Shown: positions 1 through 9,130 of the stretch, piece after piece | Position numbering within the stretch: position 1 is the stretch's first letter | Layout: each line of letters starts with the position of its first letter | Assembly: GCA_002319075.1 (NCBI GenBank) | Contig: NVQB01000001.1 | Coordinates: 2,294,001-2,358,000, forward strand | Direction of reading: 5' to 3' | DNA: 64,000 bases | Source: Sphingobacteriaceae bacterium | GTDB taxonomy: Bacteria > Bacteroidota > Bacteroidia > B-17B0 > Aurantibacillaceae | The notes under the pieces: model-generated | The model's database searches: none | What the model was told of the DNA's origin: nothing | Seen by the model: the letters and a program-made list of their open reading frames with translations, nothing else | Translations under genes and position numbers: made by a program

Positions 1-205
1 TATCTTCTTTGCCATAATAATAAGTTCCCTTACGACTGAGCTTTCCAGACTTGTAATATTCCCGATGCAAACCATGGGGCATACCTTTATAATAATCTGT
101 TTCTGTTTTTACTTTAGTTTGTTGTACATCGTGGTATTCTTTTTTAACCTGCGAAAGCAGAGAAAGACTAAGAAACAGAGAAGAAATAAGGAATAAAAAA
201 CGCAT
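1..205 (-). CDS. MORN-variant repeat protein, N-terminal part only
   Basis: This is the beginning of a minus-strand gene that runs off the left edge of the window. The ATG is at 205. The first ~19 residues (MRFLFLISSLFLSLSLLSQ) look like a signal peptide. After that, a GMPHGLHREYYKSGKL-type stretch matches the MORN-variant (YwqK-like) repeats that are common in secreted or envelope proteins of Bacteroidota. The function cannot be read from this fragment. The larger MORN protein at 35041 is of the same general kind. The divergent neighbour at 344 leaves a 138-bp intergenic region, which presumably holds both promoters. Confidence 0.6.
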   Translation of the reverse strand, partial: MRFLFLISSLFLSLSLLSQVKKEYHDVQQTKVKTETDYYKGMPHGLHREYYKSGKLSRKGTYYYGKED

Positions 206-343
206 AGGTTAAAATTACTCAGCATAATGAATAATCGGGCTTTTGGTTACGCGTTTTGTGAACAATTTTTTAGTGAAAAGTGGGGGCCGACATCGATAGA
301 AAATAATTTGTGTATTTTTAGAAGCCCAAGTGTGTAGAAAGAA

Positions 344-1588
344 ATGAAAAAAAACGCGTTAAAAATAAGCATTTCGTTTTTTCTTTTTCTATATCAAATT
401 GCCGTTTATAGTCAGGCAGCATCCTGCATCCATAGCGGAGGGATTCATTTTCTTTCTGATGCCTACCTAGGTGCATTGGGAGCTTGTGATTGCGTGAGAA
501 CGGGAGTTTTTTTAACTTCGTTTGCAAAGTGCAATTCCGATCCATATGAACTCGAATTCGAAGATAACTTTGATGGTGATTCAATTGATCTTTTGAAGTG
601 GCAACTTTCTCCGTCCACACAGGGCAATTATAAAGGCGGGCAAAGTCTTGAATTAAGAACCCTAAATAATGTGAGTGTTTCAAACGGGACGTGTCACATT
701 GTTGCTAAAAAAGAAACAGTTGTAAGCAGACTCATCAATTATAAACCGGATGCTGAAATTCTACAGGATGGAAAACAAAATCTAAGAACATTCGAATATA
801 CATCCTCACTTCTCGTCACAAGAAAGGATTTTTTCCATGGTAAATATGAGATCAGATGCAGGATGCCAGAAGGAAAAGGGCTATGGCCTGCTTTTTGGAC
901 ATTTGGAGGTAAACGATACAATGAAATAGATATTTTTGATTCATATTCAGGAACTAAAGAGTTAATAAACTGTATCTATCACGACTATGATGGAGATGGT
1001 AAGCCTTCCGGATGCAATGCGTCGTTTAAAAATTTCGATCTTTCACAGTGGCACACCTATAGCTGTATTTTTGAAACGGATCAAATAACCTTTTTAGTTG
1101 ACGATCGCCCTGTGAACAATATTTACCGCGTGATGTCTTCAGCAAAAGAACCAATTGTGTGTAACGACAACATTGGTAATGGAACATTTTTTCAATTAGA
1201 ATCTTATCCTTTAGAGCCAATGAAAATAATCTTTAACCTTGCTGTTACATCTAAAAAAGGTCCCGGCGGATCTTTTCCTGTGGATAACACAACACCTTTC
1301 CCAAGCTCTTTTGATGTGGATTACATTAAATTCTGGAAAAGGACGGAGAACACCTTTTATGTTTATCCAAATCCTTCTCATGAAAAAATTACCATTAAAA
1401 GTTCGAACAGCGCTATAACAGAACTTAAAATTTGTAATTTGCAGGGACTTAAACTTTATGATGCAGAGGTCAACACTTCTGACGTTGTATTAGACGTATC
1501 AGGACTTTCAGAAGGAGTTTACTTAATTGAGATTTTTTATGAGGGCGGGTCGCAAAGAAAAAAAATTGTGAAATTTAATTTACGCTAA
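344..1588 (+). CDS. Secreted GH16 (laminarinase-like) protein with T9SS sorting domain, altered acid/base residue
   Basis: This 414-aa exported protein has a signal peptide (~1-24), a glycoside hydrolase family 16 domain (~70-335) and a C-terminal T9SS type A sorting domain (~336-414, starting FYVYPNP). GH16 enzymes hydrolyse beta-1,3/1,4-glucans or galactans using the motif ExDxxE. Here the motif reads EIDIFD (E194, D196, D199), so the usual glutamate acid/base is replaced by aspartate. The flanking features (GKYEIRCRMPEGKGLWPAFW and the DYIKFWK strand) are normal. About 45 residues including four cysteines precede the domain. It could be a weakened enzyme or a glucan-binding protein. A GT39-like gene and a second GH16 gene with an intact motif follow. 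Confidence 0.85.
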   Translation: MKKNALKISISFFLFLYQIAVYSQAASCIHSGGIHFLSDAYLGALGACDCVRTGVFLTSFAKCNSDPYELEFEDNFDGDSIDLLKWQLSPSTQGNYKGGQSLELRTLNNVSVSNGTCHIVAKKETVVSRLINYKPDAEILQDGKQNLRTFEYTSSLLVTRKDFFHGKYEIRCRMPEGKGLWPAFWTFGGKRYNEIDIFDSYSGTKELINCIYHDYDGDGKPSGCNASFKNFDLSQWHTYSCIFETDQITFLVDDRPVNNIYRVMSSAKEPIVCNDNIGNGTFFQLESYPLEPMKIIFNLAVTSKKGPGGSFPVDNTTPFPSSFDVDYIKFWKRTENTFYVYPNPSHEKITIKSSNSAITELKICNLQGLKLYDAEVNTSDVVLDVSGLSEGVYLIEIFYEGGSQRKKIVKFNLR

Positions 1589-1633
1589 CATTATTCAGAA
1601 ATACCGATATAATTGATAATTTGAATCCGGTTT

Positions 1634-3085
1634 ATGATAGATAAAATAAATAGGCTGTTATTTAAACTGAATAGCCAGAAACAATTGCTGTTACTTACCC
1701 TTATACTTCTGGTTTTAATACTTTCTATTGTGAATAAAGGCACCCACAATCTGCAAGAATGGGACGAGTCGCGAAACGGAGTTAATGCCTACGAAATGTT
1801 ACATAACAACGATTGCATTAATCTTTATTATAACAACAAGCTTGACACCTGGAATGCTAAACCTCCCCTAATGATCTGGCTCATTGCTGCCTCTTACAAA
1901 GTGTTTGGATTTAATGAATTCGCGCTGAGATTTCCATCCACTATTGCTGCATTTTTATTTTTTATTATTTGTTTCTACACTGTATTATTATTAGATACAA
2001 CTTTAACAGCGTTTTTAACTTGTATGATTCTTATTGCAACAAAGGCAATTTTTGGAAATCATATTGGACTAACAGGTGATTTTGACGCTTTACTTTTGTT
2101 TTTCCTTACTGCCTCGGTCTACTCCTTTATACTTTATATAGAACGAGGAAAAAAATCTGCTATCTATTTTACGGCGCTATTTGTTGGTCTGGCTTTCTAC
2201 ACGAAAGGTCCTGCTGCTTTCGTCTTAATTCCGGGATTTGCTCTATACCTAACGTTTAAGAAAAAAATAATCGCTATTATAAAAGACAAAAATTTTTGGT
2301 TCGCAACGTTACTAATGTCTACCATAGTTGCATCTTGGTTTATGCTGGTTCTTATTTATGGAAAGACCAGCAACCAATCCGTTTATGGAAGTAAAAATTC
2401 TATCGAAACAATGTTAATTCACGATACCTTCAGAAGACTTACTGCAAGTGATTTCGAGCCCAATGGAACAAACGGTCATAGTCCCTTTTTCTTTTTTCAG
2501 GTTTTGGATTCCAGACTTAATTTGTGGAATTATTTATTTTATTTTGTCTTAGCCGTTGGGATTTTCTTTTCAATCCAAAAAAAGAATTTTATAAAATTTC
2601 TTTCTGAAAAATCGTCCCGGTTTATATTGTTGTCTTTTTGCCTTATTACTCCATTAACTCTCATTTTAAGTTTGTCTGCAAATCAGCATAATTGGTACCT
2701 CGCTCCCATTTTTATGTTTATTGCCTTTATAACCGCTAAAGGTTTGTGTATGATTGGCAAAAAGTGGAATTGGACTTACATAGTCGGTATTTTTTTACTT
2801 CTATTCACTCTTTCACGGCATGTGCATTATATCTATTCTCTTGATACAGACGTTCATGAAGCCCTGACCGAAAATAAGTTTCTAAAAAATAAACGACTCT
2901 TTGTTGTAAGTCCTTTGCGCCAAGACATTCTGCTTTACTTAAAATGGCTTAATGTCAGTATTTTTCGCACCGAAGACCCAAGTCAAAGTTTTCATCCGGG
3001 CGATCTTATCTTAAGCTCCGAACAATTGCCTGGTCTTAGCTCACTGCAAGAATTTGAGGGTTATTATTTGGGGATAAAAAATTAG
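1634..3085 (+). CDS. GT39/ArnT-like membrane glycosyltransferase
   Basis: This 483-aa polytopic membrane protein resembles dolichyl/undecaprenyl-phosphate-dependent glycosyltransferases of the GT39 (PMT/ArnT) type. Near the N terminus, after the first membrane segment (~17-34), comes a WDESRNG motif carrying the acidic pair typical of the catalytic periplasmic loop. It is followed by KPPLMIWL and ALRFPS, which are also typical of the family. About ten hydrophobic segments follow. Family members transfer a sugar from a polyprenyl phosphate to a protein or lipid on the periplasmic side; the acceptor is not evident here. The gene overlaps the convergent GH16 gene by 4 bp. Confidence 0.75.
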   Translation: MIDKINRLLFKLNSQKQLLLLTLILLVLILSIVNKGTHNLQEWDESRNGVNAYEMLHNNDCINLYYNNKLDTWNAKPPLMIWLIAASYKVFGFNEFALRFPSTIAAFLFFIICFYTVLLLDTTLTAFLTCMILIATKAIFGNHIGLTGDFDALLLFFLTASVYSFILYIERGKKSAIYFTALFVGLAFYTKGPAAFVLIPGFALYLTFKKKIIAIIKDKNFWFATLLMSTIVASWFMLVLIYGKTSNQSVYGSKNSIETMLIHDTFRRLTASDFEPNGTNGHSPFFFFQVLDSRLNLWNYLFYFVLAVGIFFSIQKKNFIKFLSEKSSRFILLSFCLITPLTLILSLSANQHNWYLAPIFMFIAFITAKGLCMIGKKWNWTYIVGIFLLLFTLSRHVHYIYSLDTDVHEALTENKFLKNKRLFVVSPLRQDILLYLKWLNVSIFRTEDPSQSFHPGDLILSSEQLPGLSSLQEFEGYYLGIKN

Positions 3086-4302
3086 TGAAGCGTTACTGTT
3101 TCATCCAATATTTTTTGGGCGGCCTCGATTCTTACCTTTATTTCTCTTTGAGATGACCGATTTGAAAAATCAAATTCTTCGAATTCTGAATTTATAGTTT
3201 TAGATAGAATTTCCGTGCCAGATAGTTCATAGAAAGTAATCTTATAGTTTATTTTTTTTCCTAAGCTCGTAACACTTATTTTCTTATTTAATGCTGGCAT
3301 GACAGATATAGTAAGGGAATCCTTACTAAACTCGCTTTTGCGATACATAAAACCGATTTTCTTTTTAAGCTTAGAAGTTCCCGCGCTTTCTGATTTTACA
3401 AAATCGAAAGATGTATGTTTTTTACCGGCTATTGTATCGTAATCATTCTTTTGTTTGTGCCAAATACGCACATAGTCTACCTGTAAGCTATTTGGAAAGT
3501 AGGACTGATCATTGACTCCTGGAGAAAAGGGCTCGCCGTCTTTTCCAGGGCCCGTTCCAGTGATCAAATGCATTTTTTCAGTTGCAAATTCGCCTTTATA
3601 ATAAGCTATGCCTACGCCATTTAAATACCATTTTACATAACCATCCTGCCATTCACCGGAAACAACATTGAAGCCATTTTTCAAATTCTCATTTGTTTTT
3701 ATCCAGCCGCCAAAGGATCTTGGAAAAAGATTATTTCCTTTGTAACCATGGTCACAACCTTCCTTGCAATGTACGTCCACATGAATATCATTGTTTCGCT
3801 CCCCTTTTAATTCGAAAAAATCTATTTCATCTTTATTCTGTCCATAAAGCCAGAAAGCCGGCCACATCCCATAGCTATCATCATGTTTGAAGCGTATTTC
3901 AAAATACCCTTTACCATAAGCGCGTTTGCTTCTTACAATACCTGAAGAAAAATAGTACTTGAATCTATTGCCGTCTACCAAAGAAGACTGATACTTTTTT
4001 TTGAATACCGAATCGAGCTGCCAGTCCGGAACGCGATAAAAACCTGTATCCCGAACACAATTAAATTTACAAACTCCATTTTCAAATTGAATTTGCTTTG
4101 GATTCATAAAGAAATCAAAGGAGTAGTTAACTTCTGTCCAGCTATACGAAGTCTGCCACTTCTCTTTATCTATAGCCGAATCATTAAATTCATCGCCATC
4201 GTGATAATACCACTTAATAACCGTGTCTTTTTTAATCTGCCACATAACTTGTGCATTTAAATAATGCAAGAGAAAGCAGAATATGAAAAGAGTGAATCTC
4301 AA
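3082..4302 (-). CDS. Secreted GH16 family glycoside hydrolase
   Basis: This 406-aa protein has a signal peptide (~1-17) and a GH16 domain (~30-285). The catalytic motif EIDFFE (E159, D161, E164) is intact, unlike the GH16 protein at 344. The predicted role is endo-hydrolysis of a beta-glucan or galactan in the periplasm or outside the cell. The last ~120 residues are of unknown type and show no clear T9SS signal. The start is a TTG three bases after the lepA stop. The only codon between the lepA stop and this TTG is AAT, so no ATG is available and translation may be coupled to lepA. Confidence 0.82.
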   Translation of the reverse strand: MRFTLFIFCFLLHYLNAQVMWQIKKDTVIKWYYHDGDEFNDSAIDKEKWQTSYSWTEVNYSFDFFMNPKQIQFENGVCKFNCVRDTGFYRVPDWQLDSVFKKKYQSSLVDGNRFKYYFSSGIVRSKRAYGKGYFEIRFKHDDSYGMWPAFWLYGQNKDEIDFFELKGERNNDIHVDVHCKEGCDHGYKGNNLFPRSFGGWIKTNENLKNGFNVVSGEWQDGYVKWYLNGVGIAYYKGEFATEKMHLITGTGPGKDGEPFSPGVNDQSYFPNSLQVDYVRIWHKQKNDYDTIAGKKHTSFDFVKSESAGTSKLKKKIGFMYRKSEFSKDSLTISVMPALNKKISVTSLGKKINYKITFYELSGTEILSKTINSEFEEFDFSNRSSQREIKVRIEAAQKILDETVTLH

Positions 4303-4305
4303 ATT

Positions 4306-6096
4306 TTAATCGTTCAACTTCAAAACCGCCATAAAGGCGCTTTGCGGAATTTCTACGTTACCAACAGACTTCATACGTTTCTTACCCTCTTTTTGTTTGT
4401 CGAGTAATTTACGTTTACGGCTAATGTCACCTCCGTAACATTTTGCTGTTACATCTTTACGGATAGCGCTAATGGTTTCGCGGGAAATAATTTTTGCTCC
4501 AATCGCTGCCTGAATAGGAATTTCGAATTGTTGCTTCGGAATTAATTCTTTTAATTTTTCACAGATCTTTTTACCAAATAAATAAGCGTTGCTTCTGTGA
4601 ATCAAACAAGACAAAGCATCCACTGGCTCACTCTTTAAAAGAATATCCAATTTCACTAAGTCCGAATCGCGCATGCCTATTGGATGGTAATCGAATGAAG
4701 CGTAACCTTTTGAAATTGATTTTAAACGGTCGAAGAAATCGAATACAACTTCTCCTAATGGCATTTCAAAAACCAGTTCAACACGGTCAGCCGTTAAATA
4801 ATTTTGTGTAACAATTTGGCCGCGTTTTTCAATACACAGACTCATTACAGGACCTATAAAATCAGACTTGGTAATAATGTTTGCTTTGATATACGGCTCT
4901 TCGATTCGATCAATACGACCCGGATCAGGAAGATCGCTCGGGTTATTTACCGTTACAACTTCACCATTCGTTTGGTAAGCAATGTACGACACGTTGGGAA
5001 CCGTTGTGATAACGGTCATGTTGAACTCACGCTCTAAGCGCTCCTGAACAATTTCCATGTGCAACATGCCCAAGAAGCCGCAACGGAAGCCAAAGCCAAG
5101 AGCTAAAGACGATTCCGGTTCCCAGGTTAAAGAAGCATCGTTCAGTTGAAGTTTCTCCATACTATAACGCAACTCTTCAAAATCCTCTGTATCTACGGGG
5201 TAAATACCTGCGAACACCATGGGTTTCACTTCTTCAAATCCTTGAATAGCGTCTTCACTTGGACGATCGAAATGGGTGATAGTATCTCCCACTTTAACCT
5301 CTTTCGCACTTTTAATTCCTGAAATAATATACCCTACATCTCCTGTGCTAAGTTGAGCGCGTGGCTCGGGTTTTAATTTTAAAACACCAATCTCATCTGC
5401 ATTGTAGAACGCGCCAGTATTTACGAATTTTACTTTCTCGCCTTTTTTGATTGTACCGTTCTCAATTTTAAAATACGCAATAATTCCTCTGAAAGAGTTA
5501 AACACCGAGTCGAAGATCAGGGCTTGTAAAGGTGCCGCTGGATCTCCCACAGGAGGTTTAATGCGTTCGATAATCGCCGACAAAATTTCTTCAATTCCTA
5601 ATCCTGTTTTTCCACTGGCAGGAATTACTTCGCTGCGATCGCAACCTATCAGTTCTACAATTTGGTCAGTAACCATCTCCGGCTCTGCACTCGGCAGATC
5701 CATTTTATTTAAAATAGGAATGATGGTTAGATCGTGTTCAAGCGCTAAGTATAAATTGGAAATAGTTTGTGCCTGAATTCCCTGCGCAGCATCTACGATT
5801 AACAAAGCGCCTTCGCAGGCAGCAATGGAGCGTGACACTTCGTAACTAAAATCTACGTGGCCGGGAGTATCAATTAAATTCAATACAAATTTTTCGCCTT
5901 TGTATTCATAGTCCATTTGGATGGCGTGACTCTTAATGGTGATGCCACGTTCTTTTTCAAGATCCATATCATCAAGCACCTGTGCCTGCATTTCACGGGA
6001 AGAGATGGTTTTTGTGAATTCTAATAAACGGTCAGCCAGGGTACTTTTCCCGTGGTCAATATGCGCAATAATACAAAAGTTACGTATGTTCTTCAT
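4306..6096 (-). CDS. lepA: Elongation factor 4 (LepA), ribosome back-translocation GTPase
   Basis: At 596 aa this is full length for LepA. All the GTPase motifs are present near the N terminus: AHIDHGKST (G1), RGITIKS (G2), DTPGHVDF (G3) and NKMDLP (G4). The EF-G-like domains II, III and V follow, and then the LepA-specific C-terminal domain ending in a lysine-rich stretch ([16 protein letters not shown]). LepA acts on ribosomes that are stalled or mis-translocated. A candidate promoter (-7 element at 6206-6213) would give a leader of about 100 nt containing the hairpin-forming repeat at 6117-6194. A GH16 gene follows almost without a gap. Confidence 0.97.
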   Translation of the reverse strand: MKNIRNFCIIAHIDHGKSTLADRLLEFTKTISSREMQAQVLDDMDLEKERGITIKSHAIQMDYEYKGEKFVLNLIDTPGHVDFSYEVSRSIAACEGALLIVDAAQGIQAQTISNLYLALEHDLTIIPILNKMDLPSAEPEMVTDQIVELIGCDRSEVIPASGKTGLGIEEILSAIIERIKPPVGDPAAPLQALIFDSVFNSFRGIIAYFKIENGTIKKGEKVKFVNTGAFYNADEIGVLKLKPEPRAQLSTGDVGYIISGIKSAKEVKVGDTITHFDRPSEDAIQGFEEVKPMVFAGIYPVDTEDFEELRYSMEKLQLNDASLTWEPESSLALGFGFRCGFLGMLHMEIVQERLEREFNMTVITTVPNVSYIAYQTNGEVVTVNNPSDLPDPGRIDRIEEPYIKANIITKSDFIGPVMSLCIEKRGQIVTQNYLTADRVELVFEMPLGEVVFDFFDRLKSISKGYASFDYHPIGMRDSDLVKLDILLKSEPVDALSCLIHRSNAYLFGKKICEKLKELIPKQQFEIPIQAAIGAKIISRETISAIRKDVTAKCYGGDISRKRKLLDKQKEGKKRMKSVGNVEIPQSAFMAVLKLND

Positions 6097-6116
6097 TTTC
6101 TTTCTCTCACTTTTTT

Positions 6117-6194
6117 AACCACTAAGGCACGAAGAACACTGAGGGTCACTAAGTATTTCTTAGTGTTTCTTGTGGCCTTAGTGTCTTAGTGGTT
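6117..6194. repeat. Intergenic inverted-repeat element
   Basis: The element is bounded by the inverted arms AACCACTAAG (6117-6126) and CTTAGTGGTT (6185-6194). It contains a second perfect inner stem, CACTAAG/CTTAGTG (6147-6153 and 6159-6165), with a 5-base loop. It sits between the divergent lepA and hrpB genes, probably within the lepA leader. It resembles the dispersed ACTAAG-type intergenic palindromes found in many Bacteroidota genomes. That last point is from memory; only one copy is present in this window. Confidence 0.6.
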
Positions 6195-6205
6195 TTAAGG
6201 GGGCA

Positions 6206-6213
6206 CAAATATA
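6206..6213 (-). promoter_or_regulatory. Candidate lepA promoter (-7 element TATATTTG)
   Basis: On the minus strand TATATTTG matches the Bacteroidota -7 consensus TANNTTTG. A TTTC resembling the -33 TTTG lies about 20 bases upstream. Transcription would start near 6200, leaving a leader of about 100 nt that contains the hairpin element. Confidence 0.45.
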
Positions 6214-6313
6214 GTAAATTGCTGGAAATGAAAGGGATTGTCAAAGTGAATATTCCCTTAATTTCTGCCATTTAAGGTTTAGGTTTGTTAATTTTGTTTT
6301 CTAAATTTTTACT

Positions 6314-8800
6314 TTGTCTTTCGATCCTTTTAAAATAGACCTTCCCGTTACTGAAATTATTTCGCAGGTCCGCGAACTTTTGTCGCAACAAAATACACTC
6401 ATTGTAAATGCTCCCCCGGGCGCGGGAAAGAGTACTTTGCTTCCACTCGCTTTATTAGAGCAGGATTGGCTGCAAGGCAAAAAAATAATCATGCTGGAAC
6501 CGCGCCGACTAGCAGCAAGAACGATTGCAGCCCGCATGGCCTCCCTTTTAGGTGAAGAAACTGGCCAAACAGTTGGTTACCGCATACGTTTCGAAAATCG
6601 TGTCGGACCAAAAACTATTATAGAAGTTGTAACGGAAGGAATACTCACGCGCATGCTTCACCAGGACAATGCCCTTGAAAATGTAGCGCTCGTTATTTTT
6701 GATGAGTTTCATGAAAGAAGCCTGCATGCGGATGTTGCGATGGCATTGTGTCGCGAAGCACAACAGGTTTTGCGTCCTGATTTAAGGATTATGGTGATGT
6801 CGGCGACACTCAACATGCCTCAGTTAACCTCCCTTCTAAAAGCGCCGGTTGCGATAAGCGAGGGAAAACAATACCCGGTAGAGATTATTTATACCAATGA
6901 TGCAGATGAAAAACTTCTCCCCGAACTAACAGCAAGAACCGTAGCACGCGCAGCCACTGAGCATCCTGGCGACATTTTGGTTTTTCTCCCGGGCGAAGGT
7001 GAAATTAAAAGAACAGAAGAGCTTTTGAGAAATCAGTTGGATGGCTTTTTAATTCATCCCCTTTATGGCCAGTTGCCGCCGCAGGAACAATACATGGCTA
7101 TTATGCCAAATAAATTCGGAAAAAGAAAAATTGTTTTAGCGACTTCTATTGCCGAAACTTCTTTAACCATTGAAGGCATTAAAATTGTTGTGGATTCTGG
7201 TTTCGGACGAACATCTAAATTTGATTCTAAGTCAGGTTTATCGAGATTAGAAACGATTCGTATTTCAAAAGATTCGGCAGATCAGCGTGCGGGTCGCGCA
7301 GGGCGTTTAAGCGCAGGTGTTTGTTACCGCATGTGGACAAAAGCCACACATGAAAGATTATCTGAACACCGGGTTCCTGAAATTGTGGAAGCAGATCTGG
7401 CTTCACTGGTTTTAGATATGGCACAATGGGGCGTTACGAATATCAATGATCTGGCCTGGTTGAGTCCACCGCCAAAGTCGGCGATTGCGCAAGCCACCGA
7501 TACCTTGCAACAACTCAATGCCATTGAAAATGGCAAGATTACCGAGCATGGAAAACAAATTCATCGTTTGGCCTGTCATCCACGTATTGCGCATATGCTA
7601 CTTTTAGCACAGGAGGAAGCAGATAAACAATTAGCCACCGATATTGCAGCCATTCTGGAAGAGCGCGATCCTTTACCTAGAGACTCAGGTATCGATATTA
7701 ATTTAAGGATTGAAGCACTTCGCCGTGCCCGTAACAATTCGGGAAGTACTAATAAATTCGGGCGCATAGAAAAAGTGGCCGCCTCTTATCGCAAAATGTT
7801 AGGTGTTGAAATCAACAATGGTCCGGTAGATGTTTTTGAAACCGGCTTATTATTAGCTTATGCGTACCCCGAACGCATTGCATCTGCTCGTCCGGGCAAT
7901 AATGCCCAATTTCAATTAGCTAACGGTAAGATAGCTGCCGCAGGACATAAAGACGATCTTGCCCACGAGCCCTGGTTAGCTGTGGCGCATATGGACTTAA
8001 GAGAAGGTCTAGGCAAAATTTTTTTAGCAGCTCCGTTAAATCCAAAAGATCTGCGGGCATTAGTTAAGGAAAAAGAAGTCATAACATGGGACACACGTCG
8101 CGGTGGATTGATTGCTACCAAAGATCTCCGAATTGGAAGTATTGTTCTGCAATCAAAACCATTAGCTACACCAAGTCCGGAACACCTTGCAGAAGCAATT
8201 TCAAATGCCATCAAAACGGAAGGCGAAAGTCTTTTATCTTTTGATGAAAAGATGACTCAATTGCAAAACCGCATCTTAAGTTTAGCCAAATGGAATCCAG
8301 ATGAAAATTGGCCGGATGTAAGTACTTCCGAATTACTAGCAATAAATAAAACCTGGTTGGGTCCGTATTTAAAAGAGATTAAAAAACCCGATGATCTAAA
8401 AAAATTAGACCTCAGCGAAGCTTTGTATCATTCATTAGAGTGGGAAAAACAACAAGAATTAAATACTTTAGCGCCTGCTAAAATTGAAGTCCCCAGCGGA
8501 TCAAAAATTAATATCCAGTATTTCTCCAATGGAGCAACGCCAGTATTGTCGGTGCGTCTGCAGGAAGTTTTCGGTTTAAGTGATACTCCACTTTTAAATA
8601 AGGGAAAAAATAAAGTAGTGATGCATTTATTGTCTCCCGGATATAAACCCGTGCAGGTAACTTCAGACCTCAATAGTTTTTGGAACAATTTATATTTTGA
8701 GGTAAAAAAAGAATTGCAGAGGCGTTACCCAAAACATTCCTGGCCAGATGATCCATGGACGGCGGACGCTGTGGCGAAGGGACGAAGTCAGAAGAAATAA
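6314..8800 (+). CDS. hrpB: HrpB-like ATP-dependent RNA helicase
   Basis: This 828-aa superfamily 2 (DEAH/RHA) helicase has a full motif set: Walker A APPGAGKST (~35-43), DEFH in place of DEAH (~127), SATLN, and motif VI QRAGRAGR (~325). A helicase-associated region and the HrpB-specific C-terminal domain complete it. The length matches HrpB (~810-850 aa). Its biological role in bacteria is poorly defined. The start is TTG at 6314. An in-frame stop lies at 6302 and the next in-frame ATG is beyond Walker A, so a non-ATG start is required. Confidence 0.9.
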   Translation: MSFDPFKIDLPVTEIISQVRELLSQQNTLIVNAPPGAGKSTLLPLALLEQDWLQGKKIIMLEPRRLAARTIAARMASLLGEETGQTVGYRIRFENRVGPKTIIEVVTEGILTRMLHQDNALENVALVIFDEFHERSLHADVAMALCREAQQVLRPDLRIMVMSATLNMPQLTSLLKAPVAISEGKQYPVEIIYTNDADEKLLPELTARTVARAATEHPGDILVFLPGEGEIKRTEELLRNQLDGFLIHPLYGQLPPQEQYMAIMPNKFGKRKIVLATSIAETSLTIEGIKIVVDSGFGRTSKFDSKSGLSRLETIRISKDSADQRAGRAGRLSAGVCYRMWTKATHERLSEHRVPEIVEADLASLVLDMAQWGVTNINDLAWLSPPPKSAIAQATDTLQQLNAIENGKITEHGKQIHRLACHPRIAHMLLLAQEEADKQLATDIAAILEERDPLPRDSGIDINLRIEALRRARNNSGSTNKFGRIEKVAASYRKMLGVEINNGPVDVFETGLLLAYAYPERIASARPGNNAQFQLANGKIAAAGHKDDLAHEPWLAVAHMDLREGLGKIFLAAPLNPKDLRALVKEKEVITWDTRRGGLIATKDLRIGSIVLQSKPLATPSPEHLAEAISNAIKTEGESLLSFDEKMTQLQNRILSLAKWNPDENWPDVSTSELLAINKTWLGPYLKEIKKPDDLKKLDLSEALYHSLEWEKQQELNTLAPAKIEVPSGSKINIQYFSNGATPVLSVRLQEVFGLSDTPLLNKGKNKVVMHLLSPGYKPVQVTSDLNSFWNNLYFEVKKELQRRYPKHSWPDDPWTADAVAKGRSQKK

Positions 8801-8836
8801 GCAAAGTTTACGCAAACAGTATATCCCACTCTGTAA

Positions 8837-9118
8837 GTTGATCCCAAAGGGCGGACGAGTAAGCATAAAAATCTTCAACCTTATGCAATCAAAAATCGCA
8901 AACAGATGACGAAGGTAGAAGCTTGCTTATCAAATTACACTTTGCGCACCAAACAAATGGGTAATATGTTTAACCTTCAAAAGCCTTGGTTAAACTATGT
9001 AGCAGATTTTATGTGTAAAGAATCAAAACTAATCATTGAAGGTGACGGGTATAAACCTTTCCCTGAAGATGTTATTCCAAACCATAGAATGTGGCAAACC
9101 AGGGTTTACACCGAATAA
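8837..9118 (+). pseudogene. Remnant of a DUF559 (Vsr-like endonuclease fold) gene
   Basis: The frame is open from just after a stop at 8834-8836 and contains an ATG at 8906. Its translation holds the recognisable N-terminal half of DUF559 proteins: NRKQMTKVEACL, then LNYVADFMCKESKLIIEGDG. Intact family members read roughly RRNMTKAE ... NYIxDFxCxExKLxIExDGxxH. After GDGYKP the match is lost and a stop ends the frame at 9118, about half the normal length. Several consensus residues are changed (GDG instead of VDG, no following histidine). It looks decayed rather than functional. Confidence 0.6.
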
Positions 9119-9130
9119 GAGCTCAATGAT

